Part shown: piece after piece, positions 6,502 through 9,497 of the stretch | Layout: each line of letters starts with the position of its first letter | How positions within the stretch are numbered: the stretch's first letter is position 1 | DNA from: Waddlia sp964635295 | GTDB taxonomy: Bacteria; Chlamydiota; Chlamydiia; Chlamydiales; Waddliaceae | Length of the DNA stretch: 9,497 nucleotides | Direction of reading: 5' to 3' | Assembly: GCA_964635295.1 (NCBI GenBank) | Contig: CAZWOB010000076.1 | Coordinates: 1-9,497, forward strand | Notes under the pieces: generated by a model | What the model saw: the letters and a program-made list of their open reading frames with translations, nothing else | What the model was told of the DNA's origin: nothing | Databases searched by the model: none | Made by a program: the position numbers and the translations under genes

Positions 6502-8065
6502 GTCGAGCTCCGGCAAAATATTTTTTAGGTGTCGGAAGGTATTCTGAGGAACTTTGCACTTGGGGATGGGAGTCGAGCGAGTATTCGTAGAGGTTGTGGA
6601 TCTGTCCCTCTCTTTTCGCTTCTTCCGAACGTTTTTCAAGCTCGATTTGATCGGCAAGCGCAGACAGGTTGGAAAATCCCAGCTTGTGAAAGCCCTGTTT
6701 CACCCCTTGCAGCAAACAAGGGACCCACTGCGCAATCGAACCGCGGGAGGGAACCATGCCGGCAACACCTTCAGGAACTCTGATCTTACTGTTCTGTGTC
6801 CCATAGCGGACAGAGCTTCCCTGTTCCATCGCCTGGCTTGAGCCCATTCCACGGTATTCCTTTAATCGGATCCCATCCTTGATCTGACTTCTTCCAGGAG
6901 CCTCATCGGTCGAAGCAAGAAGGGATCCGAGCATGACTGTGCTTGCCCCCAGGGCCAACGCCTTGACAATGTCAGAACTTTTTGAGATCCCTCCATCTGC
7001 AATAACGGGGATGTTCGATTTTTTACACATTTTCGCGCAGTTGTAGACAGCAGATGCCTGGCCCCTTCCAATTCCGCCAACTTCCTGCGTCGTACAGATG
7101 GAGCCCGAGCCCATCCCTACTCGGATCGCGTCTGCGCCAGCTTTGATCAGGGCCTCGCACGCATCTTCGGTCACGACGTTCCCGCCGATCACTTGCAAGT
7201 GGGGATGTTTTGCCTTCGTCCACTTGATCAGGTCGATCTCATATTGCGTGTATCCCTGAGAGGTGTCGAAGACGATGACGTCGACAACATTGGACAACAG
7301 TTCGATCCTGCTTTCCGCTTTCGCCTGCCATGTTTCTACTGCCGCACCGACAAGAAGACTGTTGTTTCGATCGAGGGCAGCTTTCGGAAAGTTCTGATGC
7401 TTGTCCACATCAGAGCGGGTGATCAGGTATAACAGGTGTCCCTCCTCATCGACAATGGGAAGGGCTGCGCTGTGCGCTTCCAATAATTTCTCGTTCGCAT
7501 GGCCCAGGTCGAAGTGGCCATTCTCATCGCAAAGGTCGTCGAATGTCGCGCAAGGTAGATGGTGGACGGGAACCATCCGTTCTTTGACCAGGTTTTCCTG
7601 GTAGTCAGGGGTGAGGGAGGAATAATCGTATTTCGAGATCATCCCGAGCAGACGTCCGCGTGGGGTGCCGTCTTCTGTGATCGGAATCGTCGAGTAACCC
7701 AGCTCCCTGCGGATCCTCATCACCTCTTTGATAGAGGCGGTTGGCGGAAGGGTGATCGGCTCAGAGACAAATCCGTTTTTAAATCGTTTCACCTTTAGAG
7801 CTTCCTGCCTCTGTTTTTCTGCGGGCATGTTATAGTGGATCAGTCCGATGCCTCCCTGCAGCGCGACGGCGATCGCCAGGTCGGATTCGGTGACCGTGTC
7901 CATTGGAGAGCTGACAATGGGGGAATTTAGGGTAATCTCACGCGTCAACAAGGTAGAAAGGTCGACCTCTTCTATAGAGAAGTCAACGTATTGTGGAAGG
8001 AGGATGAGGTCGTCATACGTGAGGCTGGTCCCGGCGAAAAGTTGAAAAAACGGTTCAATTTTCAT
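6494..8065 (-). CDS. guaB: IMP dehydrogenase with CBS pair, eukaryote-like signatures
   Basis: IMPDH oxidises IMP to XMP with NAD+, the committed step to GMP. It is first in the operon, so it consumes the IMP that the distal purH product makes. The protein has 523 residues. The barrel begins with LTYDDLILLPQY (15-26) and VSSPMDTVTE (51-60). A CBS (Bateman) pair spans about 100-220, with a few extra residues in the second repeat (about 176-188). The barrel resumes with FDTSQG (266-271), IGGNVVT (293-299), the catalytic loop GMGSGSICTTQEV (317-329; nucleophile C324), IADGGI (355-360), EYRGMGS.QAM (403-413) and the flap Arg-Tyr R420-Y421. GSGSIC, TQEV and GRGQA.AVY resemble eukaryotic, especially plant, enzymes rather than the common bacterial GPGSICTTR. 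Residues 496-523 extend beyond the usual end. The start at 8065 is set by a strong AGGAGG and by family alignment; the frame's upstream ATG at 8266 lies inside the opposite gene. Confidence 0.96.
   Translation of the reverse strand: MKIEPFFQLFAGTSLTYDDLILLPQYVDFSIEEVDLSTLLTREITLNSPIVSSPMDTVTESDLAIAVALQGGIGLIHYNMPAEKQRQEALKVKRFKNGFVSEPITLPPTASIKEVMRIRRELGYSTIPITEDGTPRGRLLGMISKYDYSSLTPDYQENLVKERMVPVHHLPCATFDDLCDENGHFDLGHANEKLLEAHSAALPIVDEEGHLLYLITRSDVDKHQNFPKAALDRNNSLLVGAAVETWQAKAESRIELLSNVVDVIVFDTSQGYTQYEIDLIKWTKAKHPHLQVIGGNVVTEDACEALIKAGADAIRVGMGSGSICTTQEVGGIGRGQASAVYNCAKMCKKSNIPVIADGGISKSSDIVKALALGASTVMLGSLLASTDEAPGRSQIKDGIRLKEYRGMGSSQAMEQGSSVRYGTQNSKIRVPEGVAGMVPSRGSIAQWVPCLLQGVKQGFHKLGFSNLSALADQIELEKRSEEAKREGQIHNLYEYSLDSHPQVQSSSEYLPTPKKYFAGARHD
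6508..6511 (-). promoter_or_regulatory. Ribosome binding site of purM inside guaB
   Basis: GGAG on the minus strand lies six bases before the purM ATG (6501) and within the last codons of guaB. It supports the internal purM start over the longer frame to 6657 and places the initiation site within reach of ribosomes finishing guaB. Confidence 0.7.
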
Positions 8066-8070
8066 GAGAA

Positions 8071-8078
8071 CACCTCCT
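8071..8078 (-). promoter_or_regulatory. Strong ribosome binding site of guaB
   Basis: On the minus strand the eight bases AGGAGGTG are a perfect match to the anti-Shine-Dalgarno region, and the AGGAGG core lies 7 bases before the ATG at 8065. This site decides the guaB start against the in-frame ATG further upstream and indicates high translation of the first cistron. Confidence 0.9.
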
Positions 8079-8099
8079 AAAGCTAAGATAAATGGCCCG

Positions 8100-8127
8100 A
8101 TTATACATACCTCGTTTCTTAAATCGA
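8100..8127 (-). promoter_or_regulatory. Predicted sigma70-type promoter of the guaB-purMLQH operon
   Basis: On the minus strand a perfect -10 TATAAT occupies 8105-8100. A weak -35 (TCGATT, 8127-8122, three of six consensus bases) lies 16 bases upstream. The predicted start of transcription is near 8093, giving a leader of about 28 bases that contains the AGGAGG site. This is too short for a riboswitch. The weak -35 overlaps one arm of the palindrome at 8124-8145, so activation or repression through that element is plausible. No other promoter is evident within the overlapping genes. Confidence 0.65.
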
Positions 8128-8145
8128 GAAAAATTATTTTTTCGA
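8124..8145. promoter_or_regulatory. 22-bp AT-rich palindrome between divergent promoters, candidate operator
   Basis: The left arm TCGAGAAAA (8124-8132) and right arm TTTTTTCGA (8137-8145) pair over nine positions, one of them G-T, around the four bases ATTA. The element lies between the -35 boxes of the two opposing promoters. It overlaps the guaB -35 and ends five bases before the -35 of the plus-strand gene. A longer-range CCTCG/CGAGG pair (8110-8114 with 8143-8147) overlaps it. It does not resemble the E. coli PurR operator or the B. subtilis PurBox as I know them. An unknown repressor or activator site, or an UP-like AT tract, are both possible. Confidence 0.45.
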
Positions 8146-8150
8146 GGAAG

Positions 8151-8179
8151 TTGCTTGTTATCGGGGTACTTGGTATGAT
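8151..8179 (+). promoter_or_regulatory. Predicted sigma70-type promoter of the plus-strand gene
   Basis: TTGCTT at 8151-8156 and TATGAT at 8174-8179 are separated by exactly 17 bases. The -10 is preceded by TGG, the extended -10 form (TGN). Transcription would start near 8186, about 24 bases before the ATG at 8210. The match supports real expression of the downstream frame. Confidence 0.65.
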
Positions 8180-8199
8180 ATTTCGCAAAATCAATAACT

Positions 8200-8203
8200 G
8201 GAG
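8200..8203 (+). promoter_or_regulatory. Ribosome binding site of the plus-strand gene
   Basis: GGAG lies six bases upstream of the ATG at 8210, an ideal distance. Together with the promoter just upstream it fixes the start of the unrecognised gene. Confidence 0.75.
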
Positions 8204-8209
8204 TGATTT

Positions 8210-9497
8210 ATGTCTGCATCTTCTATGGAAATTCCTGTCTTTCACATCTCTTTTTGCATTCCGCAAGGGAAGGAATTTCCTTTCGAAGACCCTTCCGAAA
8301 TTCCCCTCATCGAAAGCAATGTCTCACCAACAGATTTCAAGCTTCATTCCATTGTGTCGACTATTCTGATCAGTTTGGCGAAGGATATCTCCTTTCATCA
8401 TGGGAAGGCGTTTCCTGAAGGATTGAGATGCCGCGTAATCCTCTCGCAACATAGTGGAGTTGAGGTCGATGACCAATATATCGGAGGGCTCCTGAAGACA
8501 GCTTTTGAAGGAGTGGGGTGCCCTGTTCCCGTTGCCGTTGCTAGGGACTCTGGAATGATGGGATTGAAACAGGCGGCAGTGAGTGAACAGGTGAGAAAAG
8601 TTGCAATAGCTCAACTACAGTCTGAAGTACTTTTTTTCGATCCTGTTTCCACCATGCTTTTTAAAGGTGGTCAGAGAGGTCCTTTTGTTGTTGATATGCG
8701 GATTTCCCAGTTTTCCCCTGCAAATAAAGGGGGAGGGTTGACCACGGCAGCGTTTCGTTTCCCCCACATGTATGCTGAGATGCTCGATCGCTTCGAATAC
8801 CGCAGAATCAATGAAGACCTTGAGGTTTGTATCGTCGGTCCCGGTCTTCAATCGAAGGCAAAATCGTTAGCGTATTGCCCCCAGCTGGCGGAGTTGATGG
8901 CGATCTTTCCGAGGGGACGCTTCACTCTTTTGGACAACGATACTAAAGCCCTTGAAGTGATGAAGGGGCAAATTGAGCGGATGAAAGTGATTGCTTACGA
9001 TCCGCTTGTTTTTCGTACACTGATAATGGATATTCCTGAAAATTACTGTAAAGCTCCAGACACTATGCAACCTGGGCTTAAGTTGATGGCTGATTATTGG
9101 ACTACTAAGGCAAAGGCTCCAAAAAATGTCGGAGAGATGTTGAAAGGAACTTGCGAAGCGTCAATGCTGCTTTTGAATGTAGACAGTGGTCAAGTGGGTG
9201 TCAGAGAGTTTGATATCAATACCCCGACGTTTGCATCAGAAGAACAATATGACGTGATGGTTGCGACAATGTCGATTCTGTTGGCGTTCGGTGGAGGAAA
9301 AGTTGATATTAAGAAAATTTTCCCTTCCTATCTGAATGCGCTAAAAGAAAATGGAAGCCTTTACATGGATGCGCAGTTAATGCAGGCTGTCCTTTTACCC
9401 GCTTACGATTGCGTAACCCCTGAAAAACTGGCTGAAAAGCTTTCAAAGGAACTGGATGGGAATTTTAGCGTCAGGCGTGTGGGGCTTGAATCTTATC
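8210..9497 (+). CDS. Unrecognised protein with SAM-methyltransferase-like (Rossmann) C-terminal half, 3' end cut by window
   Basis: A single frame without stops runs from ATG 8210 to the window edge: 429 complete codons, so the gene is incomplete on the right. I do not recognise the family. The N-terminus has no hydrophobic stretch, so no signal peptide or membrane anchor is seen, and the protein is probably cytosolic. Residues 1-200 resemble nothing I can name. From about 205 the pattern is that of a class I methyltransferase: a strand ending in EVCIVGPG (205-212, motif I-like), then FTLLDND (238-244) with an acidic residue at the end of strand 2, YDVMVATMSILLAF (347-360, motif IV-like, recalling CheR-type enzymes), and GSLYMD (382-387). 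A long insert lies between the second and third of these. A methyltransferase role, and its substrate, are inference. Divergent from guaB, it has its own promoter and ribosome site and may share a regulator. Codon use looks slightly more AT-rich than the operon. Confidence 0.8.
   Translation, partial: MSASSMEIPVFHISFCIPQGKEFPFEDPSEIPLIESNVSPTDFKLHSIVSTILISLAKDISFHHGKAFPEGLRCRVILSQHSGVEVDDQYIGGLLKTAFEGVGCPVPVAVARDSGMMGLKQAAVSEQVRKVAIAQLQSEVLFFDPVSTMLFKGGQRGPFVVDMRISQFSPANKGGGLTTAAFRFPHMYAEMLDRFEYRRINEDLEVCIVGPGLQSKAKSLAYCPQLAELMAIFPRGRFTLLDNDTKALEVMKGQIERMKVIAYDPLVFRTLIMDIPENYCKAPDTMQPGLKLMADYWTTKAKAPKNVGEMLKGTCEASMLLLNVDSGQVGVREFDINTPTFASEEQYDVMVATMSILLAFGGGKVDIKKIFPSYLNALKENGSLYMDAQLMQAVLLPAYDCVTPEKLAEKLSKELDGNFSVRRVGLESY

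Larger units (their letters stand above)
223..8065 (-). other. guaB-purM-purL-purQ-purH operon with every junction overlapping
   Basis: Five same-strand genes occupy 7.8 kb without a single non-coding base. guaB and purM overlap by 8 bp (6494-6501). The other three junctions are ATGA overlaps at 5596-5599, 2669-2672 and 1869-1872. Each downstream gene has a recognisable Shine-Dalgarno inside its predecessor. Overlap of this kind normally means co-transcription and translational coupling. The order puts two consecutive steps (PurLQ, PurM), the final two steps (PurH) and the GMP branch enzyme (GuaB) under one promoter near 8100-8127. Confidence 0.85.

Noticed and set aside
6502..6657. Upstream extension of purM to 6657
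   Set aside because: The extra 52 residues are low-complexity Lys/Arg/Thr-rich and are the guaB 3' end read in another frame. The start at 6501 gives the standard PurM N-terminus with GGAG six bases upstream.
474..8045. Many plus-strand open frames of 60-161 codons across the purine cluster
   Set aside because: They are antisense to strongly conserved enzymes, have no family resemblance, and reflect the codon bias of the true genes.
8066..8093. Guanine or PreQ1-type riboswitch in the guaB leader
   Set aside because: The predicted leader is only about 28 bases, too short for a known purine riboswitch, and no conserved core is visible.
8066..8266. Upstream extension of guaB to an in-frame ATG at 8266
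   Set aside because: The added 67 residues have no IMPDH similarity, cross both predicted promoters and overlap the 5' end of the plus-strand gene. The start at 8065 has a near-perfect AGGAGG and fits the family N-terminus.
8324..9070. Three minus-strand open frames (96, 78 and 67 codons) opposite the plus-strand gene
   Set aside because: They have no recognisable motifs or ribosome sites and lie opposite a continuous plus-strand frame with methyltransferase-like motifs and a good promoter.
1..9497. Defence system, CRISPR, mobile element or RNA gene
   Set aside because: There are no spaced direct repeats of CRISPR length, no transposase or integrase motifs, no terminal inverted repeats with target duplications, and no cloverleaf or rRNA-like sequence.

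Overview
The window holds a compact purine-nucleotide gene cluster on the minus strand, covering about 86% of the sequence. A divergently transcribed, partly visible gene of unknown function lies at the right edge. Transcription of the cluster runs right to left: guaB (IMP dehydrogenase), purM (AIR synthetase), purL (FGAM synthetase with a fused PurS-like N-terminus), purQ (FGAM synthetase glutaminase) and purH (AICAR transformylase/IMP cyclohydrolase). Every junction is an overlap: 8 bp at guaB/purM and the four-base ATGA form at purM/purL, purL/purQ and purQ/purH. One translationally coupled polycistronic mRNA is therefore very likely. The enzymes cover de novo purine steps 4 and 5 (FGAR to FGAM to AIR), the last two steps (AICAR to FAICAR to IMP) and the first committed step to GMP (IMP to XMP). 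The other de novo genes (purF, D, N/T, K/E, C, B) are not in the window.

Layout: 1-222 is a non-coding region downstream of purH with short repeats and inverted repeats. 223-8065 is the cluster. 8066-8209 is a 144-bp divergent intergenic region with a good promoter candidate facing each way and a 22-bp AT-rich palindrome between them. From 8210 to the window end an uninterrupted plus-strand frame runs off the edge (429 full codons). It reads as an unrecognised protein with a Rossmann/SAM-methyltransferase-like C-terminal half.

Organism: a bacterium with Shine-Dalgarno initiation, sigma70-like promoters and base composition that looks near 50% GC by eye (not counted). Several proteins are unusual family versions. 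IMPDH carries eukaryote/plant-like signatures. PurL has the PurS region fused but the glutaminase separate, an arrangement I recall from some deltaproteobacteria. PurH has an altered KHxNPCG motif, and PurM is short. This mixture is compatible with a PVC-group bacterium such as an environmental chlamydia, or with a deltaproteobacterium-like lineage. That assignment is inference from memory of the families and would need a phylogeny.

I see no mobile elements, CRISPR arrays, tRNA or rRNA. The part least explained by known biology is the plus-strand gene and the regulatory palindrome it shares with guaB.
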